This document shows positions 11,962-25,869 of a stretch of 64,000 bases of DNA, piece after piece. The DNA comes from Siphonodentalium dalli. Lineage: Eukaryota > Mollusca > Scaphopoda > Gadilida > Siphonodentaliidae. The notes under the pieces were generated by a model that saw only the letters and a program-made list of their open reading frames with translations, had not been told where the DNA came from and ran no database searches. The stretch spans positions 92,928,707-92,992,706 of the forward strand of contig CP136067.1 in NCBI GenBank assembly GCA_032622095.1, read 5' to 3'. Numbering within the stretch: position 1 is the stretch's first letter; each line of letters starts with the position of its first letter. Made by a program: the position numbers and the translations under genes.

Positions 11962-13214
11962 GTGTGGGAACATTATGAAAAACAAGCGTTTGTGATCGTT
12001 ATTATTATGGATTGTTAACCTATTATATACGAAATGCTCATTGCCGAGTATTTCCATTGGAACATGTTCAGGTCATAATTCCATCAAACCTGTCGTTGAA
12101 CATTCCCCATTAATTAATTAGAATCAGTCTACACATATGTCTTGATATATGATTAATATTTCTAACACCCCTGCAGCTAAATACTAGACTATTTCAAGCT
12201 ACACTTTATAACTGAATTATAATTAGGAAAGAAATGGTTTCTTATTATTTCTCATTTCGAGTGTAATGTTAATGCAGGAAATAATAATTGCTGGTAATGG
12301 TAATGGGAATAGCAATGTATGCAAATTAGTTGGCCCATCACCCATACCACATACAGTGCAAGCAAAAACACAAACGGAGAGAAGTCAGGACTGGCTGAAT
12401 TCCAAGGGGGTCCTTCTACATGTATTTTCTTATAGGTAACCAATAAGTGGTAAGTGGGTATCTGACCAGGTGACGCATCATGTAGGGTTAGCGAAAATCA
12501 CATATAGCATCCCGGAATGACAGTAAAAAGTCATAACAAAATGGTGACTGACGGTCCGAAAGCTTTTTGATATGTAAAATTAGGACAAGCTGAAAGAAAA
12601 ATTGCCTACAACCAATTTAATTAGTCATAAAACATTTTATCACAAAGCGAAGTTGATACCAAATGTATGGATGACAAGAGAAAGAAAAGATAGGGGCAAA
12701 TATAATGGAACAGTGACCCAAGTTTTGTGCAGATACCTTATTCCTCGTTCACTTGTCATATATTTAGGGCGGAGAGCAGTGGCCCGGAGTGGTTTTACAA
12801 AATTTGGAAAATAATTTGAAACGTACACACCGAAATATATCGGTTAATAAAGCCTCAAAGCATTGTTTTCCATATAATACAAGGCAGTTAACACTGCACG
12901 GTATTGTGAAACGTCTGAGCGACAGGAAATAACATGATATTTAATATGGAATTAATTGTTATCATATTACGGCTGCACAGTACACACATGCATCGGTAAT
13001 CCATATATATCCTACTATTTTCTTGAATCGAATGAAGACAGATAATTATAAACAAAGCAGAAGATACATTCACAGGTCCACTCGAGTTCGGCCAATTTTA
13101 CACGATGACGTTGTTCGCCCACTTACTTTTAAATCAACATGACATAGTTTATGAATGAAATGAGCATTATGAAATGGACACGCTTCTCCGTATAGCCTGG
13201 GGGCTCTACAAAAA
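11962..13214. other. Lectin 3' flank and intergenic DNA
   Basis: This is A+T-rich sequence after the lectin stop codon. No convincing second gene was seen and the short ORFs present show no domain. A polyadenylation signal could not be assigned with confidence. Confidence 0.5.
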
Positions 13215-14010
13215 CAATAAGTCCGCAGGGCTGAAAATAAAAATGCCCCCAACCAGGGACCCAACACATCCACACGCAAAAAAAATTTTCTCCGACAGAT
13301 TTGGGAGCCACCCCCCTTTTTCCAGGATTTGAACACTTATATATGCGTTTTTAATATGATATTGACAGTTTAAACTGTTTAGTTATCACCCTTAATGCTG
13401 ACTAATGTATATCTCTCAGTCATGGAATATTTGATACAGATTAAGTTATTTCTCTGTTAACCTTGTAGCTTGACAGAGATTTGACTTTACTCATTTGCAA
13501 ATAATTATTTTATTCAAAGGTTTGACTCACTTGAATATACTCACTCACAAAAAGACAAAATAGAACAATGCGAATGCGAATGGTTGTTAAAGCGGAAGCG
13601 AATATGTATGTTTCTATAATAAGAGAGAAAAGCGGCGATGATCTAGAGAAGGACACCAGCTACAGATAATCCTTTGCGAAAAGGGTCTACTAATTTCATA
13701 TTAAGATTATCATTCGTTACGACCTGTGGGTTTGAAGAAAATATTTTGTACATACGCATGTATTTTACAACCCCTATTTTGGTGGTCAGATGGGTGGATA
13801 TTTAGAAAGAGCAATCTTCCCTGTTTTATGGTACTACTAAAAACTTCTTGATTATATCTGGCTTCAGATCACTCTAGTGATATGGCATTAGCAGTTGAAC
13901 ACTTATCACACGCATCGATCTGCGGTCATTATTGAGTGGGGCACATCTTGTTAATCTCAGGACAACTGATATCATGTTCATTATATATTAACAGGATAAG
14001 TTTTATATAG
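13215..14010. repeat. Dispersed repeat, copy 1
   Basis: Closely similar, in the same orientation, to 17925-18756. Shared landmarks include CAGGGCTGAAAAT, CCAGGGACCCA, CACCCCCCTTT, TTTAAACTGTTTAGT, AAAGCGGCGATGATCTAGAG and GGGTCTACTAATTTCATATT. It has no long ORF and is probably a non-autonomous element of unknown class. Confidence 0.8.
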
Positions 14011-14844
14011 TATAATAGTATACTGTTTTTTCTATACATTTCTTAGTTAGTTATAAATTATTCCCTCAAAACTTATTGACTATGATGTTGTATATGGACT
14101 TGGGTCCTCGGTTTAATCTAAGGCAAATTAAAGCACCATATATATGCAAAATACATACACCCTCCTACGTTTACCAATATAGTATTATTTATGCTACTGG
14201 ACGACACTAGAACAGTCTCAGTGGTTGTCTATAATTATGAAAATTCCATTAGGAAAAACTCTGCAAGCACCGGAAAAAACATGTTTTTCTGGCGCTCCTG
14301 ACCACCCGCCCACCCCGGCCCTGTGTACGGATTTTTTGGCAGACCCCCCCCCCCCCACCCTACATACATTGGTTATTTTGGGTGAACAGACTATTTACAT
14401 TTACCATTTTCACCATATATATATTAAACTTATAAACATATAAGATGTCATAAAGTTCAAATTTGCACAATTTTAGTAAGAATATTGTAGAGTAATTATT
14501 CACACATTGTACCTATTACATGTGTTGCTTTTTAATAGGTATAACTGAAGTATGATGGCTAACATCTTGAAAAGTCATGATTTTATAAAGAGAAGAAAAT
14601 GATGGAACAGCACACATTGCTTGGGTTGTATATTCGATACCGGAAATTGCGCATTTTGATGTCTTGATAGCATGCGTAATCATTTTGGCAACGTCTCTTC
14701 CTGAGTATGTTCGCAATACAATTGCCTTGATGGATTATCGATATCATACTCGTTATTTCGTTTTATGGCGCGGGCCAGACGGAAAACACATGTTAAAGAG
14801 TCGTGATTTGGCTTATTTTTGTCACTGTCAGCACACAATCTGCT
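14011..14844. other. Non-coding stretch
   Basis: A C-rich run lies at about 14346-14358, preceded by sequence reminiscent of the CCAGGGACCCACC part of the neighbouring dispersed repeat. No gene was recognised. Confidence 0.4.
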
Positions 14845-14845
14845 G

Positions 14846-14928
14846 AGAATCGCCTCATTTTGAGTCGATAATGTGACTAAAATGCTCTCATTTTCAGCAC
14901 ATTATCGACTCAAAATGAGGCGATTCTA
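14846..14928. repeat. Perfect hairpin, 30-bp arms
   Basis: Arms 14846-14875 and 14899-14928 are exact reverse complements (AGAATCGCCTCATTTTGAGT and on), separated by 23 bp. Confidence 0.85.
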
Positions 14929-15651
14929 AACAGATTATCGACCGAAAACAGATATAAGCAGATAATGTGCGGATTTTCGGGAGAACAGGCTGTTTTAAAA
15001 GTATATATTTCCAGAAATGTGGACATCGTTTTTTATTAAATTTCATCAGTTTCAATTCACACAATCTTACTGATAATAATGACTGTAATCGTGTTATGGA
15101 AGTTGGTCCGAAAATTGTGATTTATACTCAGATGTTTGATACATTCTAATGTCGGCTAATGTAAGGCTCACCGAAGCCGGCTATACACCAAACAATACGA
15201 GCGTATTGTGGTGATTTATTTACTGACGATTATCCCACTATTAAGCGCTTGATTGCAACGAAAAGGGTGATCGCTGTAATGCTGTAATTTATGCTAATTG
15301 TGCTCAATCCAGGCTGCACTATCAGACATGTTAATTATGATTTGTGGTATATGAGTATTAAATATGTCAATTGCTATGCCATATTTTGATAAGAATAACG
15401 TATATGTACCCGCACGGTATATAATAACATAATCATTCCCCGATAATCTGATATTATAAACAAATGTAATACATTTTCATCACAATTTTTATTAATTCAT
15501 CTCTTTGGGCATTTTCCATCATACTTTCTAAAGCAAAATTGTCGTTCAACTCAGCCCTACTGTGATTTATAAGTTTCAATGCAGTTTATTAATTAACACA
15601 GGCTATTACATGTATGTAGAAAGAAAATCAGAGCAGACGACAATAATATTA

Positions 15652-15770
15652 GTTATCTTCGGCAACATCGGGGTACATGGTGATTTAATACCTGGATGTC
15701 TCTTTTTGAATCCCTCGGCTCCGCCTCGGTATTAAATCTCCATGTACCCCACGATGTTGCCGGAGATAAC
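15652..15770. repeat. Hairpin, about 42-bp arms with GC-rich loop
   Basis: Arms 15652-15692 and 15728-15770 are near-perfect reverse complements. The loop contains CCTCGGCTCCGCCTCGG, similar to the loop of the hairpin at 9256-9423. Confidence 0.85.
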
Positions 15771-17338
15771 GATTTTGTCCCCACAACAATAACCATGTCT
15801 CCCTAATTTAAGTGTGTTTTTCATAGGTTATCCGATTAATTCACACCAATAAGAATAATTCAGTAGCTGACCTAAGGATCCGGCGTCAGGTGACGTCAAA
15901 TTCGGTGTGCGAGAGCAACGTCACGATTGGTGGAAACTGTTAGTTCAAGGGTCATTCATATATCCCCGATGTTTCACGTGCTCATATACCCCCGATGTTT
16001 GGCGCACGTTCTATTATACCCCGCTGTCAAGGATGACGGGGGACATGGGATTAAAACTTGGAGTTGTTGCCAATCAGTTTGCTAGTTACAACCGGATGTG
16101 GGGACAACCGAATGTATATACATGTATTTGTGGCTTCTATTTTACGGATTGAAAATATAGAATATTTGGAGTCGGTGTTTAAAGGTTCTTGGATTTTAAG
16201 GGATTTAAATGCTGAAGAGAATACCATTGCTGTCGCTTAAACATGGTCTATCTCTTGCTAAATAGGTTTTATGTAATTTCCGGAATAAAAACAATCGATA
16301 TGAGAGGAGGACGTCAGTCTGGAAACGCCCAACACAAAACGTGCCTGTAGAATCCAAAATGGTGACCAAGTAAAGGAAAATCAGGTTCGCCGGATGTTCC
16401 ACATTATGTATGTGAATTATTTAAAAAGAATTGATTCGAATAATCTTGTGACATCAGCATTCTTATAGAACAAAATATATCTCACAATCTCACTTGTTTT
16501 TCTCTTTTCTTTTTTATGGTGCCCACATTAGAATGAGCAATGAGTGATACCGGTGTCCTGGGCGCGCAAACAAGATACCCTGCCTTGTTCACATGAAGCC
16601 TATATTCTGCTATTGATGAACAGACGGTCTGTCGTCAGTGCAGTTTTAGCCAGTCAAAAAGTAAAATAGTATAAATAAAATTGTAGAGAACCCTGAATCT
16701 CATGAACTGTTTACACCATGGAGTCCACTTATAAAGCACAACATGTGCAACTTTAAATCCCACACACAGTCGTGGCCTGGTTATTTTGTTTATTTAATCA
16801 TCGAAGGTGAGGTAATGGATTCCTCCCGAGATCGCGGCGGGCGCACGAATTACTATAAATTTACAGATATTTCAATACGCGTATATGGTTGTTGAACGTA
16901 TGCTGCGCGACTTCCATTCGTAATATAACGCACTTTTGCATAGGCGCCACAATGAACCATCGCTGACAATACATGTATCCTTAACAAAACACGCATTATA
17001 TTTGTCAGAATAACACCTTTTTGTGTGGGATATAGCTCCTTGGTTATCATTTCGGAATTCATTTATGACACAGCCTCGCCACGGGTTTACCAGTTCAATT
17101 CGCGGCAGCAAACAAAGACATTTCGCGCCATTGTTATATTTTGAAGCTTTTTACTAATATTTAGACGTCAGACTGGGAGAAAAAATCGAAGTCGGATAAT
17201 TGTGAATTTGTATTGTGTAGATTAATTCCACATCGATCTGGGCAGATGAATACTAGTAGCTGATAATGCTTTCTTACAAATCCTAGTTCAAATGAAGCTT
17301 CCAACGACAATACAGACGCACCGTTTACAAAGTCATGT
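15771..17338. other. Non-coding stretch
   Basis: A short ATACCCCCGATGTTT repeat lies at about 15958-16000. No gene or element was otherwise recognised. Confidence 0.4.
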
Positions 17339-17924
17339 TTGAGCTATTGTCATGGGTTGGCGTCCGTCCGTGGCTCGTCCGTCCGTCAACAATTTCCCGC
17401 GGCATACCCTACAGTCCAAATCCCTCATCTGATCATCACCAAACTTAATGCGGAACTTCGAATGGATCTGTAGATGGGAGCCATCGATTTTTTTCTGAAA
17501 TTCGTTAAAAATCGGTCGCCAGCAGCCATCTTTGATTTAAAATGTGAATCCATCGGCACACCCTGCGGCCCTCATTTCCGGGGGAAATGTTTTGAAAATG
17601 TAGAGGCATGTCTACCATGTTTACCATCATCTCTAAATGAGAAATATCGAATTTGATCGAGTGTCGACGAAAAACATGGGCGGCGGCAGCCATCCTGTAT
17701 TCTAAACTTTGCATGACTATATCCCTTTTCACATATTGACCGGTCATCACCAAATTCCATATGGATCCTCAGTGTGACATCTAGATGGGAGCTATCGAAT
17801 TAACCCGAAATTCGTTTAAAACATGGCTGCTGGCTACATCAGCCATCTTTGATTTAACATTTGAATCCATTTGCACACCCTGTAGCCCGCATTTAGCAGG
17901 GAGGGTGTCTGCAAAAGAATTCCG
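17339..17924. repeat. Tandemly duplicated repeat unit of about 300 bp
   Basis: Two related units (about 17470-17590 and 17770-17895) share GATGGGAGC, AGCCATCTTTGATTTAA and CACACCCTG. The left side carries GTCCGTCCGT runs. The unit leads directly into copy 2 of the dispersed repeat and may be part of the same element. Confidence 0.65.
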
Positions 17925-18756
17925 TACACAGGGCTGAAAATGAAAATGCCACCGACCAGGGACCCACCACCCCATACGAGCAAAAAAATATTTTTGTCCT
18001 CTGATGATTTGGGACCCACCCCCCTTTCCAGATTTGTACACTTACAGATGCATTTTAATAATATATTGACAATTTAAACTGTTTAGTCAGCACCCTTGAT
18101 GCTGACTAATTTATATCTATGTGATAGAATATTTGATGCAGATTAAATTATTTATCTGTTAACCATGTAGCTTGACCGATATTTGACTTTACTAATTTGC
18201 AAATAAAATTTGTATTCAAAGGACTGACTCACTTGAATATACTCACTGACTTGGAATACATTGTATAAAACACAAAATAGAACAATCACATTCGCAGGCA
18301 ACACATATTTTATGCGAATAATTGTTAAGTGGAAGAAAATATGTATGTTTCTTTAATAAGATAGAAAAGCGGCGATGATCTAGAGAGGAACACTATCAAC
18401 AGAAAATCCTTTGCTAAAAGGGTCTACTAATTTCATATTAAGATTATCATTTGTTATAGGACCTGTAGGTTTGATGAAAATATTTTGCACATATGCATAT
18501 ATTTGTCAACCCCTATTTTGATGGTCAAATGGGTGGATATTTAGGCAGAGTATTCTTCCGTTTTATGCTGCTACCTAAAACGTCTGGATGATATCTCGCT
18601 TCAGATCACTACTTGTAATATGGCATTAACAGTTGAACACTTATAATATGCATCGGTCTGCATAAATTGGGTCATTATTGAGTGGAGCACATCTAGTTAA
18701 TCTCAAGACAACTGATATCGTGTTAATTATATATTAACAGGATAAGTGTTATATTG
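17925..18756. repeat. Dispersed repeat, copy 2
   Basis: Direct-orientation counterpart of 13215-14010, with the same ordered landmarks through AACAGGATAAG. Small indels distinguish the two copies. It has no coding capacity. Confidence 0.8.
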
Positions 18757-18880
18757 TATGTTTTATTCACACAATAATTAGGTTACAACAAAACAACAAT
18801 AATAACTCAAAAATCAGGTCTGTGAGGGAGTGGCACAACCAGGATTGGCTGTCTTCCTCTCACCCCCGTTGTCAATATAA
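18757..18880 (-). mobile_element. Solo LINE 3' end, related to the LINE at 26866-31327
   Basis: TGTGAGGGAGTGGCACAACC and CTGTCTTCCTCTCACCCCC parallel the 3' end of the minus-strand LINE at about 26955-26995 (GAGGGGGTGGCATAGTCAGG and CTGTCTTACTGTCACCCCC), in the same relative orientation. It reads as a severely 5'-truncated minus-strand insertion. Confidence 0.6.
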
Positions 18881-19639
18881 TAAGTAATTTATCAATGGCA
18901 TATATAACCTAAAGTTGAGGTGCTAATAACGAAATACTGGAATGAAGAATATCAAAATATTGTATTATGTACATATACATGTAAAGTTATTGTTATGTAG
19001 GCGTGTGGACGGCAATTAAAGAACACTTTCTAATACTAGTAGTTAGGTGGACCTTGCTTAAGTAACACTGGTAATGCGTATATGATATGTAGATCGTGTT
19101 AGTGGGGTGCAATAAGTGCGAGTTTTCAGGGTAGTCAGCCTCGGTGATACCCTTAGCAATCACGACGACGGGGGAGGGGGCTCGCTTGTTACTCGGGATT
19201 TAAGTATATGTCGTTTAATTGTGAGTTTTTAGGAGGAAAACATTCTCTGCAACTTTTGTTTTTACATTTAAAGTTTGCATCGTAAGCGTTGATAACCATG
19301 ACCTTTATTTGATATTTAAAGTTTTGTCGGCTTTAAATTGATTTTAGTTTCATTCCATAATCTTGGTAATGAATGTTTGGGTAAATCTTCTGAGAATTTC
19401 GTTCGTGATTTAATTTCCCATAGTTGTCCAGATTGTCTGGTGATTGGTCGTATGCCAAATGCTGTTAGAAATGATGCTGGTAGGTTAAAATGTGTCCAAT
19501 CATATATAAACAGGCTAACATGACAGGCATGCAATGCAGATCTCTGAATTTCAAAATATTTCTTTTTTCAGTTCAGTGTGACTGTTATATTTGGCATAGC
19601 TTATTGTTATGATAGCCTTCTCCTGGTAAAGATGGGATC

Positions 19640-21395
19640 CGTAATGAACTAATCAAAACGATTATACCAATATAAATTGATGATGTTACACGACTCTTCA
19701 ATGCTGTGAACCAAACATCCTCTTGGATCAAATAAGTTCTCAACCCGATCCAAAGGAAAGGGGACCCTAACGACCCAAATATCTATAGAGCGATTGCTCT
19801 TAGTAGCTCGCTTGGAAAATTATTCAATAAAACACAAGGATTACAGTATTCCTAGAAAAAAAACATTTGGTCAGTGAAAACCAATTTGGCTTCCGTAAAA
19901 ATAAAAGTAATGATGTAGCGCCTATGCAACATGCATAGACTTCCGAAAGGCATTTGATTCCGTGGACAGGCAGATTTTATTCCAGAAAGTTAGTAATATA
20001 GGAATAACTGACAAAACTCAATGTCTTTGGTGATACCCTTTTTAACCACCTTCTCTTTGTCGGTGATCTTGTTTTGGTGTCGGAGTCAAAACATGATTTG
20101 CAAAACTGTTTGCAAAAATGGCACAAGTATGTAAGTCGGAACGGGCTAACAATCAGTACGGAGAAGACAAAGTAAGTGCACAGTATTTCCGAAAGCAAAC
20201 AGTCGAAACGATATATCATTCAAAATAGGTGATTCCTCTGTTCGTATTATCAAAGAACATACTTACCAAGGCATTAGATTTTGTGCCAATTGATCGTTTA
20301 AAAAGGCGCAACTTGATGTCCATAGTAAAGGCATGAAGGCGCTGTATGCACTGATTAAATCTTTGAGACAAAATTATATATATTCAATCATGTTTTGGAA
20401 CACGCTCTTCGATAAGCTCGTCAAACCAATTGCACTTTGTTGTTGTGAAGTATTGACCCCCAACAAGAATCTGAACAATCTTGAAACTGTACCTTGTGAA
20501 ACAACTCACATACGTTTTTTGTAAATATGTGCTTGGGGTAAATCGCAAGGCGTTGAATCACGCAGTGCGAGCAGAACTTGGTAGAGATCCTATTGTGTAT
20601 GAAGCCATATATCATGCAGTTAAACATGCAATAAACTCATCGACCACAGTCCAAGAATCTCTTATTTACAAATCTGCTGATATATCAGAAGATCGTATTA
20701 TACCAGATAAATGGTCGTTTGACTCGGAGATCCCTAAATATAAAGAACTTTTCGATAGTGGTGATAAAGCCTTCAAATCAATTCGAAAACATTGTGATAA
20801 CTTAAACATTTATCATGTATGCTGTTTCAGACGAGATATATTCAACAATGAAAAACCATCAGGTAAAAACAAGTTGCGAACTTATAGATGAGCGAAAATA
20901 AAATACCAGATAGAACCATATTTGAACCTCCTTAAAAATTTCTACGTTAGATTATCTTTCACAATGCATCGGATCAGCAACCATAGTTTAGAAATTGAGA
21001 AAGGCAGACACAAACAACCCAAAGTACTCGCTGATGAGAGAATTTGTTAAAAGTGTGGAATTGAGGTAGAAAACGAAGAACATTTCATTATGAGATGTTC
21101 CATTTACAAAACTCTAAGAGAACGTTTATTTACGGACAATATTCAGACCTTTAATAATATGGCTGACAGAAATCTTGAGAAATAATGAACACGAAACATG
21201 TAATATCATCTGCAACATGGTCCAACTCTTTCTATATAAACGGTGTGAATCACCAAACATTGAACATTAATATATTTATGTTACTATACTAATAATCACA
21301 TTTTATTTATGTAATTGTTTTGACATCGGGCTCGAGTGGGCGTATCTGTCAATAAATTTATCTAAATCTATCTATCTATCATATTGATGCTTCTA
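19640..21395 (+). pseudogene. Decayed LINE with RT and C-terminal knuckle, (ATCT)n tail
   Basis: Reading through stops and frame changes, the RT order is clear. KDGIRNELIK lies near 19640, a DPNIYRAIALSS-LGKLF block near 19770, an N-x-FG block near 19880 and an FVGDLVLVSES motif near 20060 in place of YADD, followed by W-x-x-x-V-x-x-x-GL-x-I and EKTK. The thumb region near 20480-20890 is an open frame of 136 codons. A C-x2-C ... E-x-H-F-x-M-x-C knuckle follows near 21050. The copy ends AATAAATTTATCTAAATC followed by ATCT repeats at about 21360-21385. Many inactivating changes make it old. Confidence 0.75.
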
Positions 21396-24370
21396 GAAAA
21401 TGTCACAGAATCAATACATACCTAGTAAATCCCATTTAATTGTTTAATTACACACATATCACACGATTTATGATAACAGTGCATATAAAACTGCGAACAT
21501 TTGTACAGATATTATCAAATGTTTATCTCATACTCTGCAAACATTCTTCCTCGCATAATTCGGGCTTTAGTTCACTCTTAAATGACTGGCTATTCAATGT
21601 TACCCCAAATGTAAATTTCATTCGATTTTGGTCATTTTGGAGCAGAAATTCTATATATATGATTTACGACTAAGTTACCATGAATTTAATCAAATATGCT
21701 GAGATTAGCAACCAGCTTGATCAATACACATGGACTGTGTTTTTTCTTCTTACATTTGGAGCACTCGGCATTAAGGGAAATTTTGATTATTATGATTTAT
21801 CATGATTAGATATCTGAAATCTATAAATTCTTAGTTATGTTCATGCAACTACTTAACATATGCTCATTTGTACACTTCTGTCAAATGATAATACTGTACA
21901 CAATAAAATAACATCAATTATTAATTTGTCGTCACAAAAAACCCACCCGCACCTTGGGTGTCGCTGCTGAGGTCAGCCATTGTTTTACCTACCCCTACCA
22001 TATATAATAAGGTTGTCCAAACTAGAGTACAAGAAACATGCCCATTCGCTCATTTCCAGCAATATTAACTTCTAACATGATATTAAGGAGTTGACAAAAA
22101 GATTGTGCAATGCTATATGTAATTCCAAGATAATAATATGACAAATAGGAGGTGGATTTTGTTCGATATACATGCATGGTCATATACTCTTCACGGGAGC
22201 GTTGGGCAGCCATAGGGCAGCGAGTAGGAAACTAAGAAGATATGCTAGAATAATACAGAAACTCGGTCATGTTGTAACTTTAGAAAAATGTTAAAGTTAT
22301 TACTTCTTTAGCGACTCTCAACTGTGGCCATAAACTAGATACGAGTAAAATGATAAATCTAATGGATTGAAATTTCGAGTTATTTACCACTGTCACATTT
22401 AGTGGTGGATGTATTCACTACAATTGCTATGTAGTAAAATATTAATACAGAAATAAAAAAGAAAATTATGTGGTTTTACCCATAATATCGGAACTTGGTG
22501 TTTATTGAAAAGTGTGTATTACGATGTGTTGACGACGGAAGTATTGGTAGTGTTAACAAACTATATCAAGCTATACAAATGAGGGAATGTATAGACTAAG
22601 TCGCAATACAATTCGCGAATGGTTAAATTCCAATGAGATGTATGAACCAGTGAACCATGCAGACTTCGATTCACTAGAAGTAAAGTCATAGTTGATGGTG
22701 TGAATTATATGTGGGGTAGCTGGCATGACTGATTCTGTTAGTGGTTATAGCGCCCGCTCTCCCGCGGCGAAGCCACGGAAGCGAAGCGACCTAGGGTATA
22801 CGTATGCGAATATGAGATACCCTAATCGACTTTTTCAGCCCACTATGAAAATAGATTAAATTACCTAATGTAGAATAATTTATTCATAATTCAAAGGTCA
22901 GCAGAGTCCAAAAATGATTGTTGGCGACGGCCGCCATTTTGTGTTGATTAATGCCACCTCGAAATGTGTAATTGCGCAAAATGCTCCGGGGCAAAAATAA
23001 AAAACTTTGATCTAGCAACTGTTAGCTATACCTCATCATATGTAGGAAAATCATACTCCTAAAGCCAAATATATTTTCAAAAAGTGAATGTAAATTGAAC
23101 AAAAGCTCTGGTTAACAAAAAAGTTAAATTGCATGAAAAAGTTTTGTTTACATATTTCATAAAATTATTAAAAATATTTACCTCGAAAGAGGAATCTAGC
23201 GACCTTGCTGGCCGTTTACATATTATCTTTAATTTTCTAACGGTATTTCCGGCTAAAAGATTGATGAAATATTCTCAAAGTTCAAGGCCGACAAACGGAA
23301 ACTTAAGTTCCGATTGAAAGATCGCAGAGTCATTTTAAGATTGCTTCTTGGGAAACCGGTAAAGGCGTCATGACATCAAGACGTACATCATGACGTCACT
23401 ACCTACACCGGCGCGCAAAATTCCAGACAGGAATGCATCGATGGCCAGACAGCTGAGACTCGTATTACATGGCAGGCTAAATATCCACATTTACGTTATA
23501 TGTGATTATTTACATACATTGTATATATCATTTTCTTGTGTCCCATTCTAAGGGTGGATACACACATGCATGTAATTTATGTATGTATTTTACATGGCCA
23601 CCTCAAAAATTGACAACATTAATCACCTGCGCACGAGCGGTTCATTGTTAACAGGCCAGACAAGTGAGTAGTCCAAAACATGTCTTCTCTTGCGGATGCG
23701 GAAATTAGTCAAGTCTGTGTGATATCTGGCATTTTATTAATGCACGAACACCAGAAGCCATACGTATGGCATATACAGGCTTGATGTAAAACATTTTCAA
23801 CCATGATGATTGTTTGGGTGGGGTGTCGAAAGCTTCAAATCGCTAAGGGACTTAGTTGAATGTATCGGTCGGAATAATCTGGGCAAGAAGGTACAATGTG
23901 ATATGTTTTACTTAAATAGCTCAGAGTTAGCCACCCCGCCTGGTAGCATTCGGGGTCATATATAGCCCATGTATGCGTCGGGGAATCCTAATCCACCACT
24001 GCTATAAATAAGAGAGGACAGGTAATTATTTAAATAGAAAGTCTACCATGTGGGTTATCCCACGAACAATTATTTTCAGTGGCCTGACGACTTGGTCCAA
24101 GATAACGGGGTATTTACATTCCGACTTAATTGGAACTAGAACTCAGTGCGTTCAACACGTAGGCAATGATTGGGTTGTCAGTGGACACATATTACATTGT
24201 CTGTATGATCCATGTAAAACGTCGAATACACGATAATTACAGAGATTACATGCATGTGTATGCACCCTTAGTGTTTATCATCAAATCCTTCTATACAGAT
24301 AGCAATTCATCCGATAATCCCATGAAAAGTAACAAGCGGGCGCAAATTACGTTTACGTACATGATCATAT
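21396..24370. other. Non-coding stretch
   Basis: No exon, RNA gene or complete element was recognised. Position 22705-22749 holds a single copy of the 67-bp repeat found at 24371. A GC-rich patch with CGGCGAAGCCACGGAAGCGA lies at about 22765-22785. Confidence 0.4.
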
Positions 24371-24535
24371 TACCTACATACATGCACATTTTTGTTATTT
24401 GTGGGGTAGCTGACAAGACTGCTTATGGTAGTGGTTATACCTACATACATGCACATTTTGGTTATATGTGGGGTAGCTGACATGGCTGCTTCTGGTAGTG
24501 GTTATACCTACATACATGCACATTTTTGTTATAAT
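24371..24535. repeat. 67-bp tandem repeat, about 2.4 copies
   Basis: TACCTACATACATGCACATT begins at 24371, 24438 and 24505, giving an exact period of 67. Each unit includes GTGGGGTAGCTGAC and GGTAGTGGTTATA. A further isolated partial copy is at 22705-22749. Confidence 0.85.
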
Positions 24536-25016
24536 AGACATATTTTCTAGATTCGCATGGTGTCGTGCTTTGATACGGAAAAATACCAGACACGTGAGTG
24601 AAGCTTTCGGTGATGTATTTAACAACGAAACTCATACAGATAATACATAGAACAGACTGGAGGATTTGACAACATGCTGTTGCAACGTATACTTAAATGT
24701 GAGAAAATAAAACATTTAATTACAGAAAACGAGACCCATCCGAACTACGGTGATAAATTTATATAGACGTTGAAGACGCGTATATACAGATACCTGACAC
24801 GCAAATATTATGATGTACTGCATGATATGATAGACATATATAATCGTACTAAACAGCGGCCAGTAGAGACTGCCCATTTCGAAGTTAATACAGACAATTA
24901 AACTGAGGTGAGGTACGAACAAGCCATCGTGATTTGTCATAGCAGCTGAAACGAAGATTACACAAAATACCAAACCAATAATGCAACTAATATAATCAAG
25001 GAATTGAAATGTGCTT

Positions 25017-25360
25017 CGCCGTCTGATGATACCCCCCCCCCCAGTTGTGTTCATTCTAGACAGTTTGACCTATATTCTCTGCTGTACCCCAGTTGGGTTC
25101 ACTCTAGACAGTTTGACCTATATTCTCTGCAGTTGGTATCAGTTTAGGCAGTTTGACATAGGTCATCATAGGTCATGACCTACTTTCTCGCTAATTTATA
25201 TAATCCTAGGTCATCATATGTCATGACCTATTTGAGGTCAGGTGCTAGATGATCTGTAGGGCACCGCTTTCGGTCCACCCGCGTATAATGAACGGAATAT
25301 TATCTACATGTATATTACGTGAGGACCTTGATGAACAGGAGGTAGCTTCAGTCTTGAATG
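25017..25360. repeat. Left terminal segment of the foldback element
   Basis: It contains repeated CAGTTTGACCTATATTCTCT copies (about 25060 and 25100), the perfect palindrome AGGTCATGACCT at 25170-25181, and a near copy at about 25218. It mirrors 36895-37235. No obvious target-site duplication was identified beyond the ends. Confidence 0.8.
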
Positions 25361-25620
25361 TTAAAGTGACATTCGGTACTCATAATGTGAATTTAAAGGG
25401 AAACTAGGCACCCACTGTGGATGATTGTTAAAGTGACACTCGGCACTCACTGTGGATGATTGTTAAAGGGACACTCGGCACTCACTGTGGATGATTGTTA
25501 AAGGGACACTCGGTACTCATAAAGTGAATTTAAAGGGACATTAGGCACTCACTGTGGATGATTGTTAAGGTGACAAACGGCACACACTGTGGATGAATGT
25601 TAAAGTGACACCCGCAGTGA
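25361..25620. repeat. Left 36-bp tandem array
   Basis: About seven units of GTTAAAGTGACACTCGGCAC plus TCACTGTGGATGAT, with point differences. It mirrors the longer array at 35950-36900. Confidence 0.85.
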
Positions 25621-25869
25621 AAAACTTTATTCTTTTAAAAAAAAATTAACAAAAATTATAAAGTTTAAAAGTTCAAAAATTTCAAAAATTCAAAAAATTC
25701 AAAAAAACTTCAAAAAATTCAAAACTTCAAAAATTTCAAAAACTTCAAAAATTTCAAAAACTTCAAAAACTTCAAAAATTTCAAAAATTTCAAAAAACTT
25801 CAAAATATTCTAAATTATTCAAAAATTTAAACATGAAACAAATTCAAAATCGAGAAAAGATTAAATAGA

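Noticed and set aside
24716-25054. 112-codon minus-strand ORF with hydrophobic segments
   Set aside because: It begins inside the foldback terminus and its homopolymer run, and has no domain or splice context.
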